In this document: piece by piece, positions 50,523-59,666 of the stretch
Layout of the letters: each line of letters begins with the position of its first letter
Numbering within the stretch: position 1 is the first letter of the stretch
Assembly (NCBI RefSeq): GCF_900112285.1
Contig: NZ_FOKZ01000005.1
Location: forward strand, 1-64,000
Length of the DNA: 64,000 nucleotides
Direction: 5' to 3'
Source of the DNA: Polaromonas sp. OV174
GTDB lineage: Bacteria > Pseudomonadota > Gammaproteobacteria > Burkholderiales > Burkholderiaceae_C
The notes under the pieces: model-generated
Databases searched by the model: none
The model's input: only the letters and a program-made list of their open reading frames with translations
Told to the model about the DNA's origin: nothing
Program-made: the position numbers and the translations under genes

Positions 50523-51794
50523 TTATTGCACCGATGCGTGCGAGCCGATTAACCCGGCACGGCGTAACTCATTAGCGAGTTCTTTTGCATGCCTGGGTGT
50601 GCCATCCCAAAAAGCAGACAGCCTCTCGACGAGCTCCCCTGCCTCTGCCTGTTGACCCCGCATAATCGCCTTGAAAAGAACGGGCGGATGATCTGGTGAT
50701 CTCTGGACCTCCATCGACTCTTGGTTTGCCCGATGGATTGGATACGGAAAAGCTGTTTTGCAGCCATAACGAATGGCGACAGATGGCCGAATATGAAGAG
50801 CTAAGCGCCTTAAGAAGTTAGCGTCCCGGAATCCGCACCTATGCTTAATTTCTTCAATCGGAACGTGATCATTTAACCAATTAAGAATGCAGCTGTTGCG
50901 AAAAGCATTGGGACCTGTGTTTTTTCCCAAATTGATCTGGCAAATCTTCAAGTGTCTTGAACATAGAAGGTGTACATCTTTAGGTATCCATCGTCTTCCG
51001 TGATGGCCCAAAAAGAGATTCTCCGAAGTGGTCTGAGGACGTAGCTTCAGGCAATTTTCCATCGCCAGACTCGTCGCCTCGTCAAGCCTAACTACACGAG
51101 TCAGCAAGGTGCGGCTATTCCTAAGACTGAGTGTGCACATAGAAGCCCGCGCCTGTTCTAACGCATTTACCGTGCCTTCAACTACCTCCGATTCAACGGG
51201 CGCGCGAGAACCCACTAAAACGTCGGTCAACTTGAGGTTCACAATTTCTCCCGCAGTCAGCGCATGACGAGCGATGAGCAGAATCGCTAGGCGATCTCGA
51301 GAACTCTTTTTGCACGCGCCATGAGGCAGCCGTTCCATAACTTGGCAATATTCTGAAATCGAGAGCAGGTCTGATTGCGTACTCTCCCCATCCTCCGGTT
51401 TTACTTTTTCCGCTGGATTGTGCGTCACGTAGTGCTCCATCAATCCAAAGACGTAAAAGTCGTTCAGAATGCGCCAGTAGCGCCGGATCGTGACACTGGA
51501 GTCTGTTTTGACCCCACTTGGCGAGATGATCCTCCTCCCATTAGCCTGAACAACCCTAGGTTGGCGACGAGCGGGGATGGATTGAAGGTAGCTTTCGACA
51601 TCCGATTCCCTGGCTTCAAACCAGGTGATATTTCGAGCTGCACAGAAGGCTGACCACTGAATCCAAATAATCTTTGCTTGATTAAAGCCAGGCGTCCCCA
51701 TGGGTTTCTTCCGAAAATTTGGATCCTGATGGTCAATGACACATCGCTGGCGGAATATTTTCCAGCTATAGAAAAAATTAATGGCATCAATCAT
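50523..51794 (-). CDS. tnsF: TnsF-like target selector: inactivated tyrosine recombinase
   Basis: About 423 residues with a tyrosine-recombinase/Xer layout: core-binding SAM-like region (residues about 45-140), then a catalytic-type domain. The catalytic residues are lost. ARHALTAGEIVNLKLTDV lacks the first arginine, GPNAFRNSCILNWLNDHVPI has asparagines where HxLRH histidines belong, and the GFRDANFLRRLALHI segment lacks both the late histidine and the tyrosine nucleophile. Tn6022-like Tn7 elements encode such an inactive recombinase (TnsF) that directs insertion into comM. Its place between tnsC and tniQ fits that family. ATG 51794 is chosen for an upstream AAGG; 51824 is the longer alternative. 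Confidence 0.75.
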   Translation of the reverse strand: MIDAINFFYSWKIFRQRCVIDHQDPNFRKKPMGTPGFNQAKIIWIQWSAFCAARNITWFEARESDVESYLQSIPARRQPRVVQANGRRIISPSGVKTDSSVTIRRYWRILNDFYVFGLMEHYVTHNPAEKVKPEDGESTQSDLLSISEYCQVMERLPHGACKKSSRDRLAILLIARHALTAGEIVNLKLTDVLVGSRAPVESEVVEGTVNALEQARASMCTLSLRNSRTLLTRVVRLDEATSLAMENCLKLRPQTTSENLFLGHHGRRWIPKDVHLLCSRHLKICQINLGKNTGPNAFRNSCILNWLNDHVPIEEIKHRCGFRDANFLRRLALHIRPSVAIRYGCKTAFPYPIHRANQESMEVQRSPDHPPVLFKAIMRGQQAEAGELVERLSAFWDGTPRHAKELANELRRAGLIGSHASVQ

Positions 51795-51920
51795 GGGTAC
51801 CGCCTTTTCTTGGTAGCGATGCATCTATATGCATGGGGTAAAACCATGAGCTCATGCTCGTGCGAGCATCGAAACTCTGCTCATATGGAACCGTCCGATT
51901 GCCGTGAAGCGTGAATGAGA

Positions 51921-53264
51921 TCACTGCAAACCTTTCTTGAATTCTTCAGCGGCGAGCTTTAGTGAGTCCAGGTTTTTTGGTTTAGCGAACTTCAGTTTGT
52001 GGATATTTTTCGAGGCACGTGAGCCATTTTTAGGCGCTACGACGGCTTGGAGGGCGTGCAAGCTCTGGCGTTCCTTTTCCGTCATTACCGCCCGCACGAC
52101 AGCATTCGCTACTTTTTCCCGTCGTGCCGTTTGCAATCCATGAATATATTTTTCTGCCTCAGCACTTGATATCTGGAATGGACAGCTTAGATCCGGGCGA
52201 CCCTTGACATTTTTTATCCCGTGAGTGAAGAGGAGTTCCACATCCTGGCGTTGAATGCAGAACTCGATTGAGTGATATGCCGCTAATAAATCACTGATCG
52301 AAACTGAATAGACAGACTTGCGTCTGGCCTGGCGGTAAGCCAAAACCAGTAGCTGAGCCAGGCAACGTTTGATTCCGGCCGTCAGATTCCACAGTTGCCG
52401 CGCTTCGTCGACAAAATGAAATAGGAAGACATCCGGAGCAACTTTTTGAAATTCCTGAAGTACCAAACGCCAGCTCTCGGAGTCAGAATCATCCGGGTGC
52501 AACACATGTATTCGCGTCAGGAGGCGCTGACGCTCCTCCTGGTGACGCCTCATCAATCGATGCCCGAGGCTGTAATTACAGGTGAAGAAGACCGGTGGTC
52601 CAAGATAGCTCATGGCCATCAAGAACTGCGCAACGAGTGTGTTGGCTTTCTCACTCTGAGTCAAAAACTGCAGCTCATCCAGACCGACAGTGCAAATGCC
52701 ACATTGATAAAGCCATTGTTGGCATTCTTTGAGCCAAGCCGACTCCCCGCGCAGACTCTTCTCGTTCAATCCAGGGCGTGCCAGGGATCGGAGTACCTCC
52801 AACACACTCTTTCGAGACTTGACAACGACCAAGCGGCCAGCCGATAGCGGGAACTCACCATGAGAGGTAACCTTTACCTTACTGTCGTCCGGCAAGATTC
52901 GGAAGAGCGCCTTTCGTATTTGAGACTTCCCGACACCCGCCAGACCAGTCAGGCAAAAAGGTGCAGATTCGCTTACGTCCACCTCCCGGGAATAGCATCG
53001 ATTCAGAAAATTTCGTTCATTCTGGTAATGAGACGACGCATAACTAGCCGCCCGCTCCATCAACACGACCAGCAATTTCACTGCCGAAGTGGTGGGTACA
53101 AATATCCGATCAAGCTCCGCCTTGAAGAGGTCGCATGCAAATTCCACTGGACTGCTCCCTAAGGCAATGAGCGGCTGAGCTGGAAGAGACGATCGGACCT
53201 TGATGATCTCTGGGTCGCCGAGCTTGTGAAAACGATCGACCCATGGCGAGACAGATGAGGTCAT
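51921..53264 (-). CDS. tnsC: TnsC-type AAA+ transposition regulator
   Basis: 447 residues. Walker A GLAGVGKSQ (107-115) and Walker B CTVGLDELQF (about 191-200), followed by a sensor-type stretch VFFTCNYSLGHRLMRRHQEE. TnsC forms ATP-dependent filaments on target DNA and connects the TniQ target complex with TnsAB. The start overlaps the tnsB stop by four bases (ATGA), showing translational coupling. A basic C-terminal tail (SRASKNIHKLKFAKPKNLDS) may contact TnsA/TnsB. The unusual N-terminus starts with proline-rich VSPWVDRFHKL. Confidence 0.88.
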   Translation of the reverse strand: MTSSVSPWVDRFHKLGDPEIIKVRSSLPAQPLIALGSSPVEFACDLFKAELDRIFVPTTSAVKLLVVLMERAASYASSHYQNERNFLNRCYSREVDVSESAPFCLTGLAGVGKSQIRKALFRILPDDSKVKVTSHGEFPLSAGRLVVVKSRKSVLEVLRSLARPGLNEKSLRGESAWLKECQQWLYQCGICTVGLDELQFLTQSEKANTLVAQFLMAMSYLGPPVFFTCNYSLGHRLMRRHQEERQRLLTRIHVLHPDDSDSESWRLVLQEFQKVAPDVFLFHFVDEARQLWNLTAGIKRCLAQLLVLAYRQARRKSVYSVSISDLLAAYHSIEFCIQRQDVELLFTHGIKNVKGRPDLSCPFQISSAEAEKYIHGLQTARREKVANAVVRAVMTEKERQSLHALQAVVAPKNGSRASKNIHKLKFAKPKNLDSLKLAAEEFKKGLQ

Positions 53265-55351
53265 GCCCGTTTCCTTCCGCTCATGGCAAGAGCGGATTCT
53301 GCAGTCTCTTGCCGCGCTATCGACGTACCTGACTTGGCGCTACCGGAATGCCTTGAAGCACTGTTCCACTTCAATCCGGTCTCTTCCTCGTAGGCTCGGT
53401 GCGCCTTGGAGGCTGTTGCGTGCCGATGCTCCAAGAATGCAGGGGCCATTGCCCGCATTTCAATTTCACGTTGCTTGATTTCGTTCAAGGACATGAAAAG
53501 TATTTCGTCCCCCGCTCTGAGACTCGCCTGAAGATCAAGTTCTATCAGCTGGTTGTCAATGTCGACCCAGATATGACGTACACAGGCTTCAAGAACATAT
53601 GCTTTCATCCGCATGACCTGCGAGACAGCCACTCGATCCAGCAAGCCTGTCGCTCGCAGGGCACGTGAGTCGTAACGTTGGCCATGCAAGTCAATTCCAC
53701 CGGCTTTGACCACGATCTCGACCTGATCAAGGTAAGCACGGACAGCATCCTCGAAAGTCACCAGAACAGCATCATTGCGGCCCAGCTCATCGAGCACGGT
53801 CCATAACGCATTGGGACAGGGCTTGCGCACCTTATCCCAGAGATCAGGCGTGATTCGGTCGGTGATATCGATCGATTCGTTGTCGAGAATCACTCGACGG
53901 ATCTCGCGCAGCGACAGCTGAAAAACGCTCTTCTCGGACCTGAGGTGACTTGGCGCTTCCTGATTTTTTATTTTCTTCGGGTTGGATGATTCCATGACTG
54001 CCTTCGATTGCCCCGCGTAACTTGGGGGCATCACACGAAAGACAGGTTGCATTTCAAGATCCGCGGAAAATGCGCCGTCAGTCGAACCAGGGCCCCGATC
54101 AGCAGTACCATGTGCACCTGTCCCGATGCTGGGCCACTCCCAGGCCTCAATGGCAATTCCAAAGAGTGAACAGAACTTGACCTTATCAATGGCTTCACAG
54201 AAGGTCGCCATTCTGTAAGCAGAAGCTCGTTCTGCCGCGAATGAAAATCCCACCGCAGTGAGTGCCCCGCTTGCAACGTCGCGCTTTCGAACAACGCAAA
54301 GGTGCGGCAAGGTACTTTTCTCCACGAGGCCAATGGGGCGCTCGCCACAGTAATAACCATCGGCTTCCACGCGCTCCATCAGGTTTGCTACCGCGCGAGT
54401 AAAGGGTCCCAGCGAAGGAGCAATTTTCCCTCGTACTAGATTCGGGCCCAAACGCCTTTTCTGAATCTCGCCCCTTCCCAGCTCATCGGCCACATGGCAA
54501 TCAAACTGACCATAGGTCGGGAATGGTTCGCCATCAGGGTGATAGTAGGAAAGCAAGCCGTCTCTATCCGGGCGCTCACGACAGCCGAAAGTCTTACTCA
54601 TGGAGATGCGGTATATCTCCGTCATGGAAATACCAAGCCCTGAATACTTACGGTAGCTTTCCACAATGCGTTTATGTATCACCGAGCTGACGTTGTGCCC
54701 GTAGTTCACTCCTTTCCCTTCACGCTTGCGTCCGCGCTTTTTACCGTCGATTTGAAGGTCCCGATCCCATCCACCTATTTTGTGAATCGGATAATGCAAT
54801 GCATTGCGAGATCGACCAAAGAGCAAGTAACAGTAGAACGCTAGTCGAACCCGCGTTTCATTCTTGACTGGAGAGCAGGCCCGGGCATGCTTGTTAATTA
54901 GCTTGTCAGGGTTCTCGGCCCCTAGTACCTCCTTGTACTTCATGACAAGTGGATATATGGCCTCGAGCATGTCGTCGATTCGCTGTGCATGTTTTTTTTT
55001 AGCTTTTGGCCGCAGCAGGTCAATGGAGGCGAGATTTTTCCCTGAAAGCGGCTCCAGCCATGGAGGAAGTGCAGCCTGGTGGTCGTGATGAAGAATTGCC
55101 GATGACTCCACTCCCAACTCGAACTGAGAACGCCTCATCGCCACCAACATCGCCAGCGGCGTAGGCGTTTCCGTCAGGACCCGTCCCTCGCGCGTGGGTT
55201 TGCGCCGCGTCTTGGGAGGTCGCATCACAAACTGCACCAGATGCACACGCTCTCGTGAACTATCGCTCCATAAAAAATAGTAAGTGACCCCGCTCTCCAG
55301 TAGCTTAAAACCACCTGGTGCTACCAATTGAGTGCCAATCCGTATGCCCAT
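53261..55351 (-). CDS. tnsB: TnsB-type DDE transposase
   Basis: About 696 residues, retroviral-integrase-type transposase that binds transposon-end repeats and joins 3' ends to target DNA. The likely DDE triad is D331 in EADGYYCGERP, D418 in GTADRGPGST and E454 in AVMESSNPKK. The N-terminal half has the DNA-binding region (KGVNYGHNVSSVIHKRIVES) and the C-terminal tail would bind TnsC. ATG 55351 is preferred because GAGGTG is six bases upstream; it leaves five bases to the tnsA stop. Size and motif order match TnsB of Tn7-like elements. Confidence 0.87.
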   Translation of the reverse strand: MGIRIGTQLVAPGGFKLLESGVTYYFLWSDSSRERVHLVQFVMRPPKTRRKPTREGRVLTETPTPLAMLVAMRRSQFELGVESSAILHHDHQAALPPWLEPLSGKNLASIDLLRPKAKKKHAQRIDDMLEAIYPLVMKYKEVLGAENPDKLINKHARACSPVKNETRVRLAFYCYLLFGRSRNALHYPIHKIGGWDRDLQIDGKKRGRKREGKGVNYGHNVSSVIHKRIVESYRKYSGLGISMTEIYRISMSKTFGCRERPDRDGLLSYYHPDGEPFPTYGQFDCHVADELGRGEIQKRRLGPNLVRGKIAPSLGPFTRAVANLMERVEADGYYCGERPIGLVEKSTLPHLCVVRKRDVASGALTAVGFSFAAERASAYRMATFCEAIDKVKFCSLFGIAIEAWEWPSIGTGAHGTADRGPGSTDGAFSADLEMQPVFRVMPPSYAGQSKAVMESSNPKKIKNQEAPSHLRSEKSVFQLSLREIRRVILDNESIDITDRITPDLWDKVRKPCPNALWTVLDELGRNDAVLVTFEDAVRAYLDQVEIVVKAGGIDLHGQRYDSRALRATGLLDRVAVSQVMRMKAYVLEACVRHIWVDIDNQLIELDLQASLRAGDEILFMSLNEIKQREIEMRAMAPAFLEHRHATASKAHRAYEEETGLKWNSASRHSGSAKSGTSIARQETAESALAMSGRKRA

Positions 55352-55356
55352 GGTTA

Positions 55357-56334
55357 TCACCTCGCAAACCAATGGGCATAAACCAGCAAGGGATCTCGCG
55401 TCTCCCTCAACAACGGCTTATCAATGTGGAACGGCTGGAACAGATCTATCCTGATCAAGCGGTGCCAAATAGCTTGATGAAGAACAATCTTGATCTCGCT
55501 TGTCTCGCAGTCATTGGCCCGCGCCAAGTCAAAAACAAGCGCCATAGCAGCGGTACTTGTTCCTATCGCTGCTTTGAAATAGTTAACAAACTCCCGAGTC
55601 TTCTCTTCGGAAAAGGAATGCTTTCTTTTGCTCCACGAGAGGAGCTGGGCAAGATTCATGACGACATTGATGTCGAAATCAGCCCTGGTCAATCGCACTG
55701 TCGGGATATCACCGTCCAAGTAATAAAGTGCCTCCACCTTATGTCGAGCTTGCTCTTTCTCAATTGATTCCTGGAAGTCTTTTGAATCCTTCCCGAACCG
55801 CACAGGCCTCTCGAAGTCTTCTGGCCAGTTCTTGACCGTCCAGTTCACACAATAGACTCCTTGCCCGTCATCCAGAAACAGCAAAAAGTCTCCAACCCAT
55901 GGAAAAGGCATCACTGTGGCCGCTTTACCGGGCTGTGTACGAGGCACCGCGACCATGGCGTGGTACTTCAGTAATTTGAGAGAATCACTTACCTCCAGGG
56001 TCCCACGAAGGGCTGGCCGGATCACGCCCGCACCTTTTAGGTGGGCATCAAGAGGGTGTGCGGTTGGCAGGTAATGCAGCATTCGCTGCTCCTGAAGCTC
56101 GAACAGCCAGGGGTGGAACAAGCCAATCAAGACAATGAATTGTTCCGGCTCGGAGAGTACGTGAACGTATCGTTGATGCTTTTCCCACCAAATCTGTGCG
56201 GGACGGCTACGCGCCGGCGCCTCCTCCCTGATTGCCTTTATGGCGGGAAGGTAGTCCGCGCCCCAAGCGCAGGGATCTTGACGCTTTAGTATTTCCACGA
56301 GTCGCGCAGCACTCGGTTTGGTTGTTTTCCCCAT
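55357..56334 (-). CDS. tnsA: TnsA-type endonuclease
   Basis: 325 residues with a restriction-endonuclease-like core. E62 or E64 in LSEPEQ, D149 in WVGDFLLFLDDG and K168 in VNWTVKNWPEDF correspond to the E-D-K nuclease residues of TnsA, and the C-terminal winged-helix domain follows. TnsA cuts the 5' strands at the transposon ends so that the element moves by cut-and-paste. First gene of the operon tnsA-B-C-F-tniQ. In classical Tn7, tnsA lies next to one transposon end; here regulators and tnsD lie on that side. Confidence 0.85.
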   Translation of the reverse strand: MGKTTKPSAARLVEILKRQDPCAWGADYLPAIKAIREEAPARSRPAQIWWEKHQRYVHVLSEPEQFIVLIGLFHPWLFELQEQRMLHYLPTAHPLDAHLKGAGVIRPALRGTLEVSDSLKLLKYHAMVAVPRTQPGKAATVMPFPWVGDFLLFLDDGQGVYCVNWTVKNWPEDFERPVRFGKDSKDFQESIEKEQARHKVEALYYLDGDIPTVRLTRADFDINVVMNLAQLLSWSKRKHSFSEEKTREFVNYFKAAIGTSTAAMALVFDLARANDCETSEIKIVLHQAIWHRLIRIDLFQPFHIDKPLLRETRDPLLVYAHWFAR

Positions 56335-56385
56335 CTTGTTCCATCAATTTGGCGCGCAGCAGCGCCAGTCCCGCATTGCGGTAGC

Positions 56386-56432
56386 TTTGCCCGAGTGGTT
56401 GGAAGGTGCCGCGCTTTCGAGGAGTGAGCTAT
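56386..56432 (+). other. tRNA-Ser-like 5' half
   Basis: tttgcccgagtggttggaag followed by gtgccgcgctttcgaggag resembles the D-arm and anticodon arm of a bacterial serine tRNA, with a CGA-like anticodon loop. No matching T-arm or acceptor end follows, so it cannot make a tRNA. An intrinsic terminator comes directly after it, as for a real tRNA gene. Confidence 0.35.
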
Positions 56433-56439
56433 CCCCGAA

Positions 56440-56463
56440 CCCGCTTGACAGCGGGATTTTTTG
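56440..56463 (+). terminator. Intrinsic terminator after the tRNA-like fragment
   Basis: cccgct-tgac-agcggg (56440-56455) is a perfect 6-bp GC-rich stem with a 4-base loop, followed by attttttg. Classical rho-independent terminator reading on the plus strand. Confidence 0.75.
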
Positions 56464-56509
56464 ATGGAAAATACAGGCAAGGAAGTGTCAAACCTTTCCC
56501 GCATATTCC

Positions 56510-56548
56510 AACGCCTAGTTAGCTCTCGACAAGCTAGCTAGGCGTTTT
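56510..56548. terminator. Hairpin downstream of the gp16-like gene
   Basis: aacgcctagttagct and agctagctaggcgtt pair over 15 positions with one G-T mismatch and a 7-base loop, then tttt on the plus strand. It separates the small regulator gene (minus) from the tnsA promoter region. Confidence 0.55.
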
Positions 56549-56574
56549 GCGTTGCGCCTCGGAAATTCATGAGG

Positions 56575-56874
56575 TCATAAAAAGTCCTCTGTAGGTAAAG
56601 ATAAGTTATTCGAGCTGTTGAAATGCCGCTCGTTCTGCCGGCCATGGACCGAACCAGTCGCGGCAATGTCGAGCTCTGCCTTTAATCCGAGTGCTACTGC
56701 GGCTGAATGCGAAATACCTCTGTATCCACGCGTACGTCCGCTTAGCAGTGAGTAAACGACCTGCCGCGAAAATCCATTTTTGCGTGCCCAATCCGTGACA
56801 GACGTACCGGAGGCGTAAAAGCGGCGCCGCACCTGTTCAACAGAGAGAGCAGACGGATCTTGGGTGATGTCCAT
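56575..56874 (-). CDS. BcepMu gp16-type DNA-binding protein
   Basis: 99-residue protein of the phage/transposon-associated family typified by BcepMu gp16: VRRRFYASGTSVTDWARKNG followed by FSRQVVYSLLSGRTRGYRG, a helix-turn-helix with the usual loop GISHSAAVALGLKAEL. Such proteins often regulate transposition or integration genes. It is divergent from the XRE-type regulator at 56934, with 59 bases between starts, and lies upstream of tnsA on the same strand, so the two regulators may set the balance between tnsABC and tnsD expression. Confidence 0.7.
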   Translation of the reverse strand: MDITQDPSALSVEQVRRRFYASGTSVTDWARKNGFSRQVVYSLLSGRTRGYRGISHSAAVALGLKAELDIAATGSVHGRQNERHFNSSNNLSLPTEDFL

Positions 56875-56933
56875 GTTGATCTTTCGACAATGCGCTCGAC
56901 AATTTGCAATTATTTTGGATAATATATCAAAAA

Positions 56934-57344
56934 ATGATCACAAACAAAACAATTGGTGCCAGAATTCGAGAGGAACGCAAGCGACTGTGTCTCACACAAC
57001 AGCAATTTGCTGATAGTTTGAGCATGAGCCGATCTTGTTTAGCGCTCTACGAAACCGACAGGACAGTTCCAGATTTAAATTTTGGGCGGCGAGCCAAGGA
57101 AAATGGCTTAGATGCTTGGTACATCATGACGGGCGAACGGAGCAGCACTGCAGCTGAGCAACTATTTGATTGGGCCTCTTTTACGGGCATCTTGTCCGGA
57201 ATTCGCAGTTTTTGTGCCGACCAGCGGTTGGAAATCACTATCGAAAAAGAGATAGCCGTGGCGCGGGTGCTGTACAAACTTTCCTTGGATCGTGCCATGG
57301 TTGATCAAGATGTGATGAACGAAATGCTTCGGCTAGCAGCTTGA
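56934..57344 (+). CDS. XRE-family helix-turn-helix regulator
   Basis: 136 residues. Helix-turn-helix IGARIREERKRLCLTQQQFA followed by DSLSMSRSCLALYETDRTVP, typical of Cro/CI-type regulators, with a C-terminal helical part of unknown role. The ATG at 56934 gives a normal XRE N-terminus; a TTG ten codons earlier is possible, and neither start has a clear ribosome-binding site. First gene of the operon leading to tnsD. Probably controls this divergent region. Confidence 0.75.
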   Translation: MITNKTIGARIREERKRLCLTQQQFADSLSMSRSCLALYETDRTVPDLNFGRRAKENGLDAWYIMTGERSSTAAEQLFDWASFTGILSGIRSFCADQRLEITIEKEIAVARVLYKLSLDRAMVDQDVMNEMLRLAA

Positions 57345-57360
57345 TCCACAAGGAATGCAA

Positions 57361-57699
57361 ATGCAGACACCTGACCGAAGTGACGATGCGCGAATGCGCT
57401 CAGCACACAATGAAGTGCGAAATCTTCTATCTGAAGCCTTTAAAAAAAGAGACCTTCTCGAGTCGTCGATCTCCTCACCATCTACCGCGCACAAGGAGCC
57501 TTTTGAGAAGTGGTTGGTGGTTGCATTGATCCTATCCATCACCAGCGCCTGGCCGTCAGGGTTTCCACAACCGACCCCAAATCTGCTGTTTGTTGGGGCC
57601 TGTAGCTGTACTTTGGTTGCACTTATCCAGTACATCCGACGCCCCGACAAACCAAAGAAAAATTCACAAAAATCTGCAAAGCTGCGTCGCGTCATCTAA
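57361..57699 (+). CDS. Small membrane protein of unknown function
   Basis: About 112 residues: a charged N-terminal helix (HNEVRNLLSEAFKKRDLLES), two probable membrane segments (WLVVALILSITSAW and LLFVGACSCTLVALIQYI) and a lysine-rich tail. ATG 57361 is chosen because AAGGA is six bases upstream; the ATG at 57355 directly abuts that site. It lies between the XRE gene and tnsD. No family recognised. Confidence 0.55.
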   Translation: MQTPDRSDDARMRSAHNEVRNLLSEAFKKRDLLESSISSPSTAHKEPFEKWLVVALILSITSAWPSGFPQPTPNLLFVGACSCTLVALIQYIRRPDKPKKNSQKSAKLRRVI

Positions 57700-57713
57700 T
57701 CATTGCGTGAACC

Positions 57714-59468
57714 ATGGGCGCAGATTCCATCGGGCAACTTTTTGATGATGGTCTGCAGCTCACCTGGCTTCCCGACGAGTTGCTCTTTAGTCTTGCCAGT
57801 CGATATCACGTCCTGTCGCATAACGTCCAAGCATCTCAAACCTGCAAGCAACTTTTCGGGAATTCCCGTCAAGGCTGTGCACACGACTTTCCAAGTCGGG
57901 TTGACTGCTTTGTAGATCGAACCCGAGGAGGCTTTGGCGATTCAGAGGAAGTGATACGCAGGCACACCATCCTCCCGTTCTACCTTCCATTTCAGAGTGC
58001 AGGGAGTGGCGCATTGGCTGTGAGCGCCTTACGCGGCCCATCCGTCGGCTCACTGAAATTCCAGCTGGGATTGCTTACCAGCCGCTTTCGGGCTCACCAC
58101 CCACTTAAAGCTTGCCTAGAGTGCATGCGGGACGATCGTGTCAATTTCAGCGTTGCCTACTGGCACCGGGCGCACCAGCTGCCAGGCGTGTGGATTTGCC
58201 TCACCCATCACTCGCCGCTCCATGAAAGCACGCTGAAGTCCACGGGCGTGGGGAGGTTCTCCTGGTTGATGCCTCACGAAAGCCAGCTTAGGCCGACATG
58301 GCCAGTCGGTGCGCCTGGTGAAGATCGCCGGCTGTCAGCGTTAAAGCTCCTCGCTGAAGCGGCCACGGCCATTACGAATATGCCGGCATATGCCCAGGTA
58401 GAGCAGGACCGATTGTTGTCCACATATAGGCGCGGCTTGCGTGAAATGAACCTACTTCGGGGAAATCCCGGCCGCCTGGCACTCGCACAACTTGCGGCAA
58501 GCTATTTGTCCTTTGTCCAACCGCTTACCTGTATTGCAGAGTTTTCTTCGCTGCCTAAAACACTTACGGAGGCTCTAGCTCAGGTACCACGGCTGGTACG
58601 CATGGACTGCAACGCGACCCACCCTGTTCGCCATCTGACTTTGATGGTCTGGATTTTTTCCGGATGGAAAAAATTCTGGGATGAGTACTGCAGCAAAACA
58701 GATGATTTGCGGCGCCCAGAGCGAGACTCGCCAGAATTCCTGAACGAGCCTCAAAGCGCAACGACCGATGCTAGGCGTTCGGCTTTACTGGCCTTGCTTT
58801 CCACCGGAAACTGGTCCCTCTCGGGCGCAGCCCGGCATATTGGCGTGGATCCAACCACGGCGATGGCATGGGCGGCGCAAGTGGGAATTTCTACACCCCG
58901 TCGAGCGAAGACATTGAAGCCAGAACTATTTAACCGTCTTGTAGAAATGCTTGCGGATGGAACGGGAACCGGGGAAGTGGCTAAAAAATTGGACATATCA
59001 GCTACATCAGTCATCAAAATCTTGCGGACCCAAGTAGGACTTCATCAAGCATGGAAGGACGCTCGGTACGATAGAGCGAGAACGCGCGCCCGCAATGCAT
59101 GGGAAAGGGTAGTGACGGAGAACCCGCGGCTTGGAGTGAAAGCGGTTCGCACCTTAGAGTCGTCGGCATATGCGTGGCTTTACAGACACGACCGCTCATG
59201 GCTCGTACAGCAGGTCTCGCTGCTGCAGCAAGCATCGCCGGGCAATCACGCCAAGACTAACTGGGACCAACGTGATGTCGCCCTAGCTGCATCAATTCAA
59301 AAAGCAGCACTCGACATAGCGAACGAGCAGGTCAGTAAAACTGTCACTCTCTGGAAAATTTACCAGCGGCTGCCTGAACTGAAAAGCAAGCTGAACCAAC
59401 TGGACAGACTGCCGCTGTCGAAACTGGCACTTGAATTAGGCACTCGGAAAAGTGGGAATAGCGATTGA
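57714..59468 (+). CDS. tnsD: TnsD/TniQ-family target-selection protein
   Basis: 584 residues. N-terminal TniQ domain (LPDELLFSLASRYHVLSHN) with zinc ligands CLECMRDDR ... CLTHHSPLH (C134, C137, C162, H165) and the signature AYWHRAHQLPGVWI. The C-terminal half has helix-turn-helix repeats (LSGAARHIGVDPTTAMAW, TGEVAKKLDISATSVIKILR) and the TnsD domain (RTRARNAWERVVTENPRLGV, SSAYAWLYRHDRSWL) that recognises a specific attachment site. Transcribed away from tnsABC under separate regulators. The site it recognises is not evident in the window. Confidence 0.85.
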   Translation: MGADSIGQLFDDGLQLTWLPDELLFSLASRYHVLSHNVQASQTCKQLFGNSRQGCAHDFPSRVDCFVDRTRGGFGDSEEVIRRHTILPFYLPFQSAGSGALAVSALRGPSVGSLKFQLGLLTSRFRAHHPLKACLECMRDDRVNFSVAYWHRAHQLPGVWICLTHHSPLHESTLKSTGVGRFSWLMPHESQLRPTWPVGAPGEDRRLSALKLLAEAATAITNMPAYAQVEQDRLLSTYRRGLREMNLLRGNPGRLALAQLAASYLSFVQPLTCIAEFSSLPKTLTEALAQVPRLVRMDCNATHPVRHLTLMVWIFSGWKKFWDEYCSKTDDLRRPERDSPEFLNEPQSATTDARRSALLALLSTGNWSLSGAARHIGVDPTTAMAWAAQVGISTPRRAKTLKPELFNRLVEMLADGTGTGEVAKKLDISATSVIKILRTQVGLHQAWKDARYDRARTRARNAWERVVTENPRLGVKAVRTLESSAYAWLYRHDRSWLVQQVSLLQQASPGNHAKTNWDQRDVALAASIQKAALDIANEQVSKTVTLWKIYQRLPELKSKLNQLDRLPLSKLALELGTRKSGNSD

Positions 59469-59666
59469 TGCTGAAACTGTAAGAGCGATTCGTTACCGCT
59501 AAGCCGACACTGACGATCGACAGCAAACGCTGCATTGAAGACCTTCAGTCTGAATGTCGGCTCGGAGAAAATTGACCGTCGGCCCCTGTAGACTGATTCT
59601 GGACGTTCACCTGATATCGAAATGATCACCGGCTTCGATCCAAAGCAGAAGTTTTGGATTTTAATG

